Source of the DNA: Candidatus Thioglobus sp.
GTDB lineage: Bacteria; Pseudomonadota; Gammaproteobacteria; PS1; Pseudothioglobaceae
Length of the DNA stretch: 64,000 nt
Direction: 5' to 3'
NCBI GenBank assembly: GCA_028345955.1
Contig: JAOMEO010000001.1
Location: 112,739-176,738 of the forward strand
Shown piece after piece: positions 26,594-35,599 of this stretch. The position numbers were made by a program, and so were the translations under genes. The notes beneath the pieces were generated by a model. The model saw only the letters and a list, made by a program, of their open reading frames with translations. It was not told the origin of the DNA and made no database searches. Position 1 is the first letter of the stretch; every line of letters begins with the position of its first letter.

Positions 26594-27723
26594 AGTCGAT
26601 TACTTACAAGCGTAGCACCTTCTGATAGTGACTTTAATTTAGCAAAAGCAATGTCTGGATCTACAGCACCAAAACCAGCAAAAGTTCCAAATCCGCAGTC
26701 AGAGCCAGCAATCACTCGATCCACTCCAACTATATCGACAAACTTCTCAATACGTTGCGCAACAAGCTCTGGATGTTCAACAAAATTTGTTGTGGTGTCA
26801 ACAACACCAGGTACGAGTATTTTGTCATCTGGAATTTCATTCTTTCGATTACGAAAAACTGTCCATTCGTGAGCATGGCGTGGATTAGAAGTTTCAAATA
26901 GAGTGTAGCGAGCGTTCGCTTTCATTAATGTTCCAAAAACCTTGTCCATGCCAATATCACAACAATGTGGTCCTTCATAATTTCCCCAACATATGTGAAT
27001 CCTCACTTTTTCTTTTGGAATATTCTTTAATGCGTGGTTAAGTGCCTCCATGTGAGATTCTGCGATTTTCAGAAATTCTGTATCTGACAGATCATTGAAT
27101 AACATGTGTCTGGAGAGCGCTAAATCTGGGCAGTCTAGTTGCAAATCTAGTCCCGATGCAACAATAGTTTCATATTCATCTCGCATTGCATCTGCAAGAG
27201 CAGCGAGATAAGCATCTCTTGTTGGATAAAAATCATTTTGCAGAAAAAGAGAGATAACACCTGGAGAGGCTGCGTTCATAAAACCTCTTTTAATACCATG
27301 AGTCTCCATTGCTGATTTCAAATTAGCAATGTCTTTTTCCAGTTCACCTTGACCTTTTGAACGTACTTCAGAGGTACACATTGGACGAGCATATTGTGGG
27401 GTGCCGCCATCATCAGCTAACCGTTGTAGAAAGCTTGGAAACATTTTCAAATCTTCGGGTGGGTTGCGAGGGCTATCACCTGAAAATCCTGAATATCTAT
27501 CTTTAACATAAGTTGCATAGGATATTTTGGAAGTTTCACCATCACTCACGATATCTATACCCGCGTTTTTTTGTTTTTCAGCGGTAGCCGATACATTTTT
27601 TTTCATGCATACATCAAACTCAGCCTTATCATATTCATGGTTATTTTCTCTGGAAAAAATAAAGTCTACAACCTCTTGAGAGCGAGGCAGTGAGCCTACG
27701 TGTGTTGTTAAAATTCTACTCAT
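26590..27723 (-). CDS. MetE C-terminal-domain-like protein (cobalamin-independent methionine synthase II family)
   Basis: 377 residues of the UROD/MetE-like barrel family. TTHVGSLPRS at the start and IDIVSDGETSK near residue 55 are typical. Zinc ligand candidates are the histidine and cysteine in IHICWGNYEGPHCC near 235 and the cysteine in GSDCGFGTF near 350. The family covers methionine synthase and other thiol alkyl transferases; short stand-alone members in catabolic operons mostly have unknown substrates. It lacks the N-terminal half of full MetE. Here it sits between the bicupin and hydrolase genes of the LacI-type operon, so a methyl- or alkyl-transfer/cleavage step on the imported compound is inferred rather than methionine synthesis. 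Confidence 0.78.
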   Translation of the reverse strand: MSRILTTHVGSLPRSQEVVDFIFSRENNHEYDKAEFDVCMKKNVSATAEKQKNAGIDIVSDGETSKISYATYVKDRYSGFSGDSPRNPPEDLKMFPSFLQRLADDGGTPQYARPMCTSEVRSKGQGELEKDIANLKSAMETHGIKRGFMNAASPGVISLFLQNDFYPTRDAYLAALADAMRDEYETIVASGLDLQLDCPDLALSRHMLFNDLSDTEFLKIAESHMEALNHALKNIPKEKVRIHICWGNYEGPHCCDIGMDKVFGTLMKANARYTLFETSNPRHAHEWTVFRNRKNEIPDDKILVPGVVDTTTNFVEHPELVAQRIEKFVDIVGVDRVIAGSDCGFGTFAGFGAVDPDIAFAKLKSLSEGATLVSNRL

Positions 27724-27754
27724 TTATTGCTCCTTGAATAAAGTATTCGAATGT

Positions 27755-28720
27755 CTATCCTCTCCAAGTCAACCCCGCAGGATCGTCGGTGTTGGTGACA
27801 CGAAAAAGACTTGACTTTTGAGAATTAGTGGGGAAAAGTTGATGCTCTAAACTAGGTGGTACAGAACAAGTATCGCCGGGTCCAAGGACAGTATTGCCTC
27901 CATCCCAACTTAGATTCCAGTGTCCTTTCATGATCATGAGTACTTCATGGCGACTGGTTGAATACATATTTTTTGTACTTGAATCACCAGTCAGAAATTC
28001 AACCTCAAAACCAGGACGATCCTTTAATAAACCGTCTTCTCCAATCACTTTTACTGGCGAAGATTCAGCTAATCCTGTTAAAACAGAATATCGAGCAACA
28101 TAATCTCGAACAACGTCTTCAGAAGGAATTTCAGAAAAACTCTTTAAATCCTCTTCTGTTAGTAATGGAACCGGATTAACATTTTCAGGGAGAGATTCAC
28201 CTTTTTTCATATCATACAATAAGCCATTTTCACCCAAAATGAGTCCATATTTTTTTGCCTCTTCAATTACCTGTGGAGCCCATGTCACTCCACCACCAGC
28301 ATCATCTCCACCGAGTATCGCCATAAGCATACCGTAATCATTTCCGATATTTTCGAAAGCCCGAAACATTCCAGTAGGTACATTAAATATATCCCCTTCT
28401 TCAACAATTACCTCTCCAGCATTACCCCACCTGCCCCAAAAAAATCGCCAGCGGCCTTCCAAAACAAAAAATACCTCAGCTGTTGTATGTGAATGCAATG
28501 AGTTAATGCATTTAGGTGGTTGTCCAGCGGCACCAATATTAAAACCTGGTGTTTCAGAAATATGTACATGTTGATCAGGACTTTCTGACACTCCTGGACC
28601 GATAATCGTGAAGTTATCTTTTTGATCTGAGCCAGGAGTATGTGCATCAATAAATGCCGTTTTGCAAGGTTTCAAGTCATCATAGCGGACAATGTGGGAT
28701 TCCATTTCTTGAGCCGTCAT
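27755..28720 (-). CDS. bicupin protein
   Basis: 321 residues with two cupin barrels. The first, about residues 60-150, has a full metal motif HSHTTAEVFFVLEG followed by GDIFNVPTGMFRAFEN. The second, about 235-315, keeps the GHWNLSWDGG and PGDTCSVPPSLEHQLF strands but has STSRHEV where the two spaced histidines would be, so its metal site looks incomplete. Layout resembles gentisate-type dioxygenases and oxalate-decarboxylase-like bicupins. It starts 4 bases after the SnoaL-like gene. A dioxygenase, isomerase or sensor role is open. Confidence 0.75.
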   Translation of the reverse strand: MTAQEMESHIVRYDDLKPCKTAFIDAHTPGSDQKDNFTIIGPGVSESPDQHVHISETPGFNIGAAGQPPKCINSLHSHTTAEVFFVLEGRWRFFWGRWGNAGEVIVEEGDIFNVPTGMFRAFENIGNDYGMLMAILGGDDAGGGVTWAPQVIEEAKKYGLILGENGLLYDMKKGESLPENVNPVPLLTEEDLKSFSEIPSEDVVRDYVARYSVLTGLAESSPVKVIGEDGLLKDRPGFEVEFLTGDSSTKNMYSTSRHEVLMIMKGHWNLSWDGGNTVLGPGDTCSVPPSLEHQLFPTNSQKSSLFRVTNTDDPAGLTWRG

Positions 28721-28724
28721 TTTT

Positions 28725-29696
28725 TTATCCTGTTTTTAGAATAATTTGTTTCCAAATTGCGGTCTCATCAAATACAACGTATTCACGACGTAGACCCCAA
28801 GGACCAAATTCTGCATGAGAAATACCCATCAAATATAACTCTGCACCGCTTGGCTCCCCAAACAAACCCAAACCATCGTGTTTTCCTTTTAAAGTCCATC
28901 TGACTGCAGCCCTTGGAGGCATCATTGAATCTGCACGTCCTATCTGATGTTCAATCGCAAAAGATGCACTTGGAAAAGATGATCTCAAGCCCATCCAAAA
29001 GGCTTCAGCATTCGCATAAGAGTGGCCTGTAACGCCACTTGGATACTCCAATTGACAGGCACGGTCATATTCTTTACGAATAATTAATGTGTCAGAATCC
29101 ATAATACGATTAAGAATATTGCTGTATTTTTCGCCCCATTCGTTTTTATTGCCTTTTCCGTTATAGGGTCCGGGTTGATCAATTGAGGGTGAAAATGGCC
29201 GTACACACTTATCTGGACCACCCTCATGATCAATTTCCTGTCTTGCAAAATTCTTAGGCGTCCATCCCATTTGAAGAACCATAGAACCACGGTCGCGTGT
29301 AAGCCACTCATCGTTGATTTGATTATTAATTGCATGACAGTCAGCAATAACTCGATAGGTCAACTTTTTACCGGTTGCTTTACCGAACTGGCCGTCACCC
29401 AAATGTGTTGCTGTAGATATAATACGATGCGAAGATAACATACCTTCTTCAGGGGAGCCTGACCAGATAACATCTTCACCAATAAGTTTCCTATCTGGGA
29501 ACTCTAATAATGTCGCTTCAGTAGCTGCAATGACGCCCTCATTGCCAATAATGATGGACGAAGGTGTTCTCATTACAACATCGGAAGCATAATACTCGTG
29601 CAACTTTTCTACACCATTCTCCTCTTCCCAGATCTCATAGGTAATGCCGTTTATATAATCAGGAAAATTTTCAAATTTCGAATTAAAACCATTCAT
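28725..29696 (-). CDS. SnoaL/NTF2-like protein, probably two domains
   Basis: 323 residues. The first half has the pattern of a SnoaL-like domain (LHEYYASDVVMRTPSSIIIGNEG near residue 32, then DVIWSGSPEEG and a charged strand ending VIADCHAINNQINDEWLTRDRG). The second half, from about 190, has a similar course (SFPSASFAIEHQIGRADSM, AVRWTLKGKHDGLGLFG, AEFGPWGLRREYVVFDE). It is more distant from the two other double-domain proteins and shares their operon. Its start overlaps the repressor stop by one base (TAATG). Function unknown. Confidence 0.62.
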   Translation of the reverse strand: MNGFNSKFENFPDYINGITYEIWEEENGVEKLHEYYASDVVMRTPSSIIIGNEGVIAATEATLLEFPDRKLIGEDVIWSGSPEEGMLSSHRIISTATHLGDGQFGKATGKKLTYRVIADCHAINNQINDEWLTRDRGSMVLQMGWTPKNFARQEIDHEGGPDKCVRPFSPSIDQPGPYNGKGNKNEWGEKYSNILNRIMDSDTLIIRKEYDRACQLEYPSGVTGHSYANAEAFWMGLRSSFPSASFAIEHQIGRADSMMPPRAAVRWTLKGKHDGLGLFGEPSGAELYLMGISHAEFGPWGLRREYVVFDETAIWKQIILKTG

Positions 29697-30727
29697 TATT
29701 CATTTTCCCCAGATGCGTTACTTGAAATTCTTGTTGAACCGCGCATGATAAGTGGCCCATCTATTTGTATTCGACGTGGCTTCGTGTCCTGATCTTCAAT
29801 GCTCTCAAGAATAATTGAAACAGTTTCTGCGACCATACGATTCGCAGGCTGTCTAATAGTTGTTAAATCATAAGCAGGCCATGATGCAATAGGAACATCG
29901 TCATAACCAACAACGGAAACGTGTTCTGGTATTTTTAATCCCAGTTCAAAACGAATAACGTCCATTACTGCAAATGCCATGTCATCACTTGCTACAAAAA
30001 CTGCATCGGGTATTTCGTCATTGGTAAACATTTTGCGTGCAGCCTGTCGAGCATCGTCTTGAATAAAATTACCAACCTCGCGAGTATAAAGAGATCTACC
30101 TTGCTTTTTCAACTCATCGACAAAGCCACTTTCTCTATCACGCTGAGTTGAGGCACCTTCCCAGCCAGCAATATAAGCTATACGCTTGTGACCTCCGGCA
30201 ATCAAGAATTGCGCAACTTGTTTTCCACCCAGAAAGTTGTCTGAAGTAACAACTGAAAGCCTATCGTCATCTTGTGTACGGTTAAATAAAATTACAGGAA
30301 CCCCTGCAGCAGTACATCGACTTGCCAGGTTTGAAGACATTGAAACAGAAGCAAGAATAATACCATCAACCTGATAATCAAGAATTTCATCAACAATATC
30401 ATCAATGTTTCCTGCTGTTTTTGCGACCATAAAAACCAACACATGGTAGCCTTTTTTTTGTAAAGCATTAGAAAGGAGCTCTAACGCTTCCGGATAAAAA
30501 TAATTGTCTAGATGTGCAACCACGAGACCAATGATTCTTGACTTTCCTGTAATTAATGATCTAGCCAAGATATTTGGACGATAGCCGAGCTTTGAAGAAG
30601 CTTTACGAACCTTTTCATTTGTTTTTTTGGAAACAGAGGCGCCAGGCGTGAAAACCCGTGAAACTGCGGACTGACTCACGCCAGCCAGTTTTGCCACTTC
30701 TAGTGAGGTTATCTTTTTAGTTGCCAT
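29696..30727 (-). CDS. LacI-family transcriptional repressor
   Basis: 343 residues. A LacI-type helix-turn-helix lies at the N-terminus (SLEVAKLAGVSQSAVSRVF), followed by the hinge helix region NILARSLITGKSR and a periplasmic-binding-like effector domain from about residue 60 (IIGLVVAHLDNYFYPE). The track start at 30730 is a TTG; the ATG at 30727, overlapping the SDR stop as TGATG, is preferred. The gene lies inside one of the two operons that carry paired palindromes of LacI type, so autorepression and control of both operons is the natural inference. The effector is probably the imported compound or a breakdown product. Confidence 0.9.
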   Translation of the reverse strand: MATKKITSLEVAKLAGVSQSAVSRVFTPGASVSKKTNEKVRKASSKLGYRPNILARSLITGKSRIIGLVVAHLDNYFYPEALELLSNALQKKGYHVLVFMVAKTAGNIDDIVDEILDYQVDGIILASVSMSSNLASRCTAAGVPVILFNRTQDDDRLSVVTSDNFLGGKQVAQFLIAGGHKRIAYIAGWEGASTQRDRESGFVDELKKQGRSLYTREVGNFIQDDARQAARKMFTNDEIPDAVFVASDDMAFAVMDVIRFELGLKIPEHVSVVGYDDVPIASWPAYDLTTIRQPANRMVAETVSIILESIEDQDTKPRRIQIDGPLIMRGSTRISSNASGENE

Positions 30728-31494
30728 CAATCTGCCGTCCAGCCTCCATCAACCATCAATGCCGAACCCGTGATCATTGCAGATGCATCAGACGCTAGAA
30801 ATACTACCGCTCCCATGATATCTTCAACCTCACCTACTCTACCAAGCTTAATCTTTTCTTCAATCCAACTTCTATGCTTAGGGTTATTGAAAGTGCTTTG
30901 CGTTAATGGTGTACGAATAAATGTGGGACAAATTGTATTGACTCGGATATTATATGGCCCCCATTCAATTGCCATAGCTTTGGTAAAACCTTCTACTGCA
31001 TGCTTGGATGCGGAATATACGGCTCTATCAATACCTCCTACATGGCCCATCTGGGATGAAATATTGATCAAAGAGCCTGGCTTCTTGTTTTGAATTAACC
31101 CCTTCGCCACGGCTTGAGTCAAAAAATAAGCTCCACGAAGATTGACATTCATTACATCATCAAAATCCTCTTCATTCGTATCCTTGGAAGGAGTGTGACG
31201 AGCCGAACCAGCACTATTCACCAAAACATCAAATGGTCCGTTAGTCAAAATCACTTCTTGTGAGGCTTTGACATCAGAAACATCTAAAGTTATGGCTTCT
31301 GCATTCAAACCTTTTGCTTGAATAGCTTTCACAACTTTATTGAGATTTTTACTATTCCTGGCAGATAAACATACATGTGCGCCTGCCTCAGCCAAAGCAA
31401 CAGCGCATCCTAAACCAATTCCAGACGAAGCGCCAGTGATGATTGCTTTGCGACCATTAAGTGACATAGATGGAGTTTCAGGTAATTCAATCAT
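30727..31494 (-). CDS. short-chain dehydrogenase/reductase (SDR)
   Basis: 255 residues, a classical SDR with GASSGIG near residue 21, NSAG near 92, the serine in NISSQMG and the active-site YSASK. The C-terminal [13 protein letters not shown] fits the gluconate/glucose-dehydrogenase-like group. It overlaps the HisD-like gene by 4 bases (ATGA) and the repressor gene by one base. Probably oxidises a hydroxyl of the compound handled by the operon; exact substrate unknown. Confidence 0.86.
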   Translation of the reverse strand: MIELPETPSMSLNGRKAIITGASSGIGLGCAVALAEAGAHVCLSARNSKNLNKVVKAIQAKGLNAEAITLDVSDVKASQEVILTNGPFDVLVNSAGSARHTPSKDTNEEDFDDVMNVNLRGAYFLTQAVAKGLIQNKKPGSLINISSQMGHVGGIDRAVYSASKHAVEGFTKAMAIEWGPYNIRVNTICPTFIRTPLTQSTFNNPKHRSWIEEKIKLGRVGEVEDIMGAVVFLASDASAMITGSALMVDGGWTAD

Positions 31495-32801
31495 TCTGCA
31501 GCTTCTCCATAAGGTATGTCTTTTCCACCATAACGACGAACCCTAATATTGGCCTGTTCAGCGTGCCCAACAAATGATTCCAGCATACAAAGACGAGAGC
31601 AATACTCTCCAATCTTGGTGGCCGCTTCATCAGTGGTTATTTCCTGATAGCTATGTGTTTTGAGGAATTTACCAACCCACAGTCCTCCAGTGTAACGACC
31701 CGCTTTTTTAGTAGGCAATGTGTGATTGGTTCCGATTACTTTATCACCATTTGATACGTTGGTTCTGGGTCCTAAAAAGAGTGCACCATAAGAATGCATA
31801 TTATCCAAAAACCAGTGGTCTCGGTCAGTCATAACTTGAACATGCTCAGAGGCAATATCGTTAGCAACATTAAGCATCTCTTCATAACTGTCACAAAGAA
31901 TAACTTCACCGTAATCTTTCCAACTGACTGAGGCTGTATTCGCAGTTGGAAGAATCTTTAATATTCTGTCTATCTCAGAGAGGGTGTCTTCTGCCAGTTT
32001 TGGGTTATTAGTCACCAAAAAGGCCGGAGAATCATATCCATGCTCAGCTTGACCAAGCAAATCAGTTGCGCATAGTTCAGCATCAACTGTGTCGTCGGCT
32101 ATTACCATGGTTTCTGTTGGTCCGGCAAGTAAATCAATACCTACGCGTCCGAATAATTGTCTTTTGGCTTCAGCGACATATGCATTTCCCGGACCTACCA
32201 TCATGTCAACGGACTTTATAGTCTCAGTGCCAAGCGACATTGCACCAACCGCTTGAATGCCTCCGATTACGTAAATCTCATGAGCTCCACCAAGATGCAT
32301 GGCAGCAATTACTGCAGGATTTGGCTCGCCCTTAAATGGCGGAGTACAAGCAATAATTCTGGGAACTTTTGCAACACTTGCTGTTACCACTGACATATGC
32401 GCTGATGCTACCATTGGGAATTTACCTCCAGGAACATAGCAACCGACAGATTGTACGGGTATGTTTTTGTGTCCGAGAATTACGCCGGGCATGGTTTCAA
32501 TTTTTATGTCTAACATTGAATCTCTCTGGGCTTGAGCAAATTTCCTTATTTGGGATTGAGCAAACTTGATGTCTTCCATGTCACGTTTTGATACTTGCTT
32601 TATTAGATTTTCAATTTCGGCTGAACTCAACTTAAAAGATGTTGGGTTGTAATTATCAAACTTTATAGAGAAGTCTCTGACAGCTTTATCACCTCTTTCT
32701 GAAATTGCTCGAAGTGTGTCTTCGACGATCTTACTAACCTTCGCATCATCTAATGCTCGGTCTGCTTCATGTTTGCCTTTCTTTAAATGTTGAATAGCCA
32801 T
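31491..32801 (-). CDS. histidinol-dehydrogenase family protein, HpsN-like
   Basis: 436 residues of the HisD family. [10 protein letters not shown] near residue 118, [14 protein letters not shown] near 205 and [13 protein letters not shown] near 230 are conserved, as are the histidines in SEHVQVM near 320 and [18 protein letters not shown] near 355. HisD enzymes oxidise an alcohol through an aldehyde to an acid with zinc and two NAD. It is not in a histidine operon; from memory it resembles HpsN, the sulfopropanediol dehydrogenase, and other catabolic HisD paralogues. A four-electron oxidation of a primary alcohol is therefore likely, but a sulfonate substrate is not established. It sits 11 bases after the small SnoaL-like gene. 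Confidence 0.83.
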   Translation of the reverse strand: MAIQHLKKGKHEADRALDDAKVSKIVEDTLRAISERGDKAVRDFSIKFDNYNPTSFKLSSAEIENLIKQVSKRDMEDIKFAQSQIRKFAQAQRDSMLDIKIETMPGVILGHKNIPVQSVGCYVPGGKFPMVASAHMSVVTASVAKVPRIIACTPPFKGEPNPAVIAAMHLGGAHEIYVIGGIQAVGAMSLGTETIKSVDMMVGPGNAYVAEAKRQLFGRVGIDLLAGPTETMVIADDTVDAELCATDLLGQAEHGYDSPAFLVTNNPKLAEDTLSEIDRILKILPTANTASVSWKDYGEVILCDSYEEMLNVANDIASEHVQVMTDRDHWFLDNMHSYGALFLGPRTNVSNGDKVIGTNHTLPTKKAGRYTGGLWVGKFLKTHSYQEITTDEAATKIGEYCSRLCMLESFVGHAEQANIRVRRYGGKDIPYGEAAE

Positions 32802-32812
32802 AATGCCCCCAC

Positions 32813-33298
32813 TTACTCAGGTTTTGGCGGATTTTTATCGCCACGATCGAAGGCTTCCCAGCCTTGACCGTTAAATACGTCAACGCCAAGCTGTGCCAAA
32901 ATACTTGGAAAGTCAACCGTTACCCAATTGTCAGTTATGAGACCCTCTTTAACTTCCCAAAAATCAGTGTAGTGAATTTTCACTCGTTTGTTGGTTGGCT
33001 CAACACCCATAAATTCACCGCTATGGATTGCGTCTATATGTCCAAAACATGAAGCCCATTCACCATCAACTAGCCATCTATCTGTTTTATATTTTCGATC
33101 CGAAAAAGCCGCTCTAAGGGGTAGCTGCCAATTGTTACGGAACTCTTCAAGGTTGTTTTTGGTGCCACAACCCTGGTTACCCATCCAACGAAAGTCTTCA
33201 TGGAAGTACTTTCCCATATCATTAGATTTAGCAATCAAAGCTTCTTCCATTGCCCTAACTACAGTAAGTGTTTTTTTTGATTTCTCGTCATAACTCAT
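32813..33298 (-). CDS. single SnoaL/NTF2-like domain protein
   Basis: 161 residues forming one SnoaL/NTF2-like domain: a helical start ([20 protein letters not shown]), [30 protein letters not shown], and the ending [20 protein letters not shown]. The end closely matches the ends of the double-domain proteins at 24165 and 19691 (ENWVFVDVPHVLLQLG; ENWIFIDFLHFWHQQG), so all belong to one subfamily. Second gene of the LacI-type operon, 18 bases after the ATPase gene. It is the single-domain version from which the double forms could have arisen by duplication. Function unknown. Confidence 0.72.
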   Translation of the reverse strand: MSYDEKSKKTLTVVRAMEEALIAKSNDMGKYFHEDFRWMGNQGCGTKNNLEEFRNNWQLPLRAAFSDRKYKTDRWLVDGEWASCFGHIDAIHSGEFMGVEPTNKRVKIHYTDFWEVKEGLITDNWVTVDFPSILAQLGVDVFNGQGWEAFDRGDKNPPKPE

Positions 33299-33316
33299 TT
33301 TTTATATCTCCAACCT

Positions 33317-34369
33317 TTAGTTCTCTAACATCTCTCCAGTTTCCTTACTGAACAGCAAGCAAAGATTTCGTGGAATATCTGCCATAACCATAGATCCTAT
33401 TTCAGCACTGTAGTTTTTCTCAGATTTGACGGAAACTACTTCGCCTCCAGCCTTAATGGAAACCATCGTCGCATCCCCCAAAAGCTCAACAGAAAAAGCA
33501 GGGCCACTAATCTCGCCTTCACTTTCAACAATGGATGCATCTTCAGCACGGAACCCGAGAGTTACCTCACCAGAATGCTTTTTATTTAATCCTGTAATTC
33601 TGACGTTTTCACCAATAAAGATGCCATCATTAATTGAACCATGCATCAAATTCATAGCAGGAGAACCAATAAAGCCTGCAACGAAACTGTTGGCAGGTTT
33701 GTTATAGATTTCTTTTGGAGTTCCAATCTGTTGAATAGCGCCAGCATTCATAACAACAACTCTATCAGCAAGTGTCATGGCCTCTATCTGATCATGGGTA
33801 ACGTAAATGGTTGTGACACGTAATTCATGCTGTAGATTTTTTATTTGTGCACGAGTAGAGACTCGCAATTTAGCATCAAGGTTAGATAATGGCTCATCCA
33901 TCAAAAACACAGTAGGCTCTCGAACAATTGCTCTTGCCAGAGCAACACGTTGACGTTGACCACCAGATAATTCGGATGGCTTTCGATGCAAAAAGTCATC
34001 AAGTTCAACCATTCCAGAGGCACGCATCACTCTCTCCTCATGAAGCTCTTTATCAATCTTTCGTACCTTTAGCGGAAATCGAATATTTTCGTAAACATTC
34101 ATGTTTGGATAGAGCGCATATGACTGGAAAACCATTGCAACATCTCGGTCTTTTGGTTCCAATCCATTAACGATTTTTCCATCGATTATTACTTCACCCT
34201 CAGTAACATCTTCTAACCCTGCAATCATTCTCATAGTAGTCGTCTTGCCACAACCTGAAGGGCCAAGCAACACAAGAAACTCTTCATCATGAATAGTAAG
34301 GTTGAAGTTATCTACACCAACAAAACTTCCCCATCGCTTTGTAAGATTTTTTAATTGAATTTCAGCCAT
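33317..34369 (-). CDS. carbohydrate-type ABC transporter ATPase (UgpC/MsmK/MalK-like)
   Basis: 350 residues. The ATPase domain has Walker [10 protein letters not shown], signature LSGGQRQR and Walker [15 protein letters not shown]-terminal TOBE/OB region ([15 protein letters not shown] onward) is typical of MalK/UgpC. It heads the 11-gene operon and is about 9 kb away from the permease and binding-protein genes that lack an ATPase. Shared operators make it their probable partner; it could also energise other importers, as MsmK does. Confidence 0.9.
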   Translation of the reverse strand: MAEIQLKNLTKRWGSFVGVDNFNLTIHDEEFLVLLGPSGCGKTTTMRMIAGLEDVTEGEVIIDGKIVNGLEPKDRDVAMVFQSYALYPNMNVYENIRFPLKVRKIDKELHEERVMRASGMVELDDFLHRKPSELSGGQRQRVALARAIVREPTVFLMDEPLSNLDAKLRVSTRAQIKNLQHELRVTTIYVTHDQIEAMTLADRVVVMNAGAIQQIGTPKEIYNKPANSFVAGFIGSPAMNLMHGSINDGIFIGENVRITGLNKKHSGEVTLGFRAEDASIVESEGEISGPAFSVELLGDATMVSIKAGGEVVSVKSEKNYSAEIGSMVMADIPRNLCLLFSKETGEMLEN

Positions 34370-34413
34370 AGTTTCTCTGAGTGTTATGCGCTTGAAGCAT
34401 TAGATATAAAATT

Positions 34414-34429
34414 ATGCATACGATTGCAA
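34414..34429. promoter_or_regulatory. LacI-type operator, proximal copy (ATPase operon promoter)
   Basis: ATGCATACGATTGCAA, a palindrome with central CG, 3 bases downstream of the -10 element on the minus strand. Position relative to the promoter is the same as at 24083-24098. Confidence 0.8.
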
Positions 34430-34432
34430 ACA

Positions 34433-34438
34433 ATTATA
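34433..34438 (-). promoter_or_regulatory. -10 element of the ATPase operon promoter
   Basis: On the minus strand an extended -10 TGCTATAAT lies between the two LacI-type operators. No good -35 is visible at 16-17 bases, so the extended -10 may compensate. The sequence from CTGTG through the -10 into the proximal operator is nearly the same as in the other operon's promoter. Confidence 0.65.
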
Positions 34439-34467
34439 GCACAGGCCTTATTTATTATAGTAATTAT

Positions 34468-34483
34468 TTGCATTCGTATGCAA
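34468..34483. promoter_or_regulatory. LacI-type operator, distal copy (ATPase operon promoter)
   Basis: TTGCATTCGTATGCAA, the most symmetric of the four sites, centred exactly 54 bp from the proximal copy, the same distance as in the binding-protein promoter. Confidence 0.8.
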
Positions 34484-34517
34484 AAAATATTTAGAGTTAC
34501 TAGTGGACTACGGAAAA

Positions 34518-35480
34518 TTACTTCTGACGATAAGCACTGGGTGAACTATGATAACTTTTCTTGAAAGACCTTGAAAATGATGAAAGACTGTTAAAGCCTG
34601 TTCTGATAGCTATTTCTTGCATTGGTAAAAGCGTATCTGTGACGTACTTTCTTGCACGAAGCAACCTTAGATTTAAATAATACGCTCCTGGAGTAGTTTG
34701 TAAATGTATTTGAAAGAGATTTTCCAATCTGCGACTAGAAATATTTAATCTCTCTGCAACAGCAGTAACCGTAATTGGTTCGTCAAGTTGTGACTCCATG
34801 ATACGTATTGCTTTAGTGACACGTGGTTCAAAATCGTTCAACAACCCCAATGATACGAGTGGCTGTGCATCAGTTGAGAAATGTGTTTCATCATATACAA
34901 AAACACTGGCTACCTCCAAAGCCATAGGGTAACCGAGTCTTGATCTAATTAAATGGAGCATAAAATCAAAGGTTGGCGATGCGCCACCTATTGTAACAAC
35001 ATCTTTATCAATAACAAAACGGTCCGGTTGCACGTTGGTGTTTCTAAAATAATCTTCAAAATCTTCTAAATCTTCCCAATGAGTTGTAACAGATTTACCA
35101 TCTATCAATCCAGCTTTTCCTAAAATCCAAGCCCCGGTATCAACGCCGCCTATTGCCTCAAACTTTGATGAAAACCTTCTGATCAATCTTATCTCATCAC
35201 TAGAAATATATTCAAATTGTTTAAAACCAGAAACAATAAAAAGTAGATTTCCATCTTTAACAGATTCAAGTTTCCCGTCTGGTGTAATCTGAAGACCACA
35301 TGTACATTCAACCGGTAGACCATCAGTTGTAACAATCTTCCAAGCGAAACATTGGCTCTCCGATAATCGGTTTGCAGCCCGCATCGGGTCTATCATAGAT
35401 GCAAGTACCAACATAGAGGATTCAGGTAATACCAATATCGTTACCTGCAATGTTGATTCAGAACTGTTAAATATGCTCAT
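34518..35480 (-). CDS. GlxA/CdhR-type AraC-family transcriptional regulator
   Basis: 320 residues. A DJ-1/PfpI-like domain fills about 1-190 and an AraC-type pair of helix-turn-helix motifs the last 100 (VTAVAERLNISSRRLENLFQ; MQEIAIRTGFNSLSSFSRSF). This architecture is that of GbdR and CdhR, activators of glycine-betaine and carnitine catabolism in pseudomonads. It is divergent from the carnitine genes across a 119-base gap, which supports a CdhR-like role: activation of the operon when carnitine or a relative is present. I see no certain binding site. Confidence 0.82.
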   Translation of the reverse strand: MSIFNSSESTLQVTILVLPESSMLVLASMIDPMRAANRLSESQCFAWKIVTTDGLPVECTCGLQITPDGKLESVKDGNLLFIVSGFKQFEYISSDEIRLIRRFSSKFEAIGGVDTGAWILGKAGLIDGKSVTTHWEDLEDFEDYFRNTNVQPDRFVIDKDVVTIGGASPTFDFMLHLIRSRLGYPMALEVASVFVYDETHFSTDAQPLVSLGLLNDFEPRVTKAIRIMESQLDEPITVTAVAERLNISSRRLENLFQIHLQTTPGAYYLNLRLLRARKYVTDTLLPMQEIAIRTGFNSLSSFSRSFKKSYHSSPSAYRQK

Positions 35481-35599
35481 TTCGTATTATGTGAAATTTA
35501 TAACGGAAAAAGTATAGCACACCCTTTGTTCAGCAGTAACATATTTAAATCTCAATTTATTTTGTCTAAAATGAAAAGTCTATATTTGGAGAAATTACT

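Noticed and set aside
26534-26872. 112-residue plus-strand ORF
   Set aside because: Antisense shadow of the hydrolase and MetE-like genes; low-complexity S/T-rich translation.
31491-32801. Biosynthetic histidinol dehydrogenase (hisD)
   Set aside because: It is inside a LacI-controlled catabolic operon with no other his genes, and its motifs look more like catabolic HisD paralogues.
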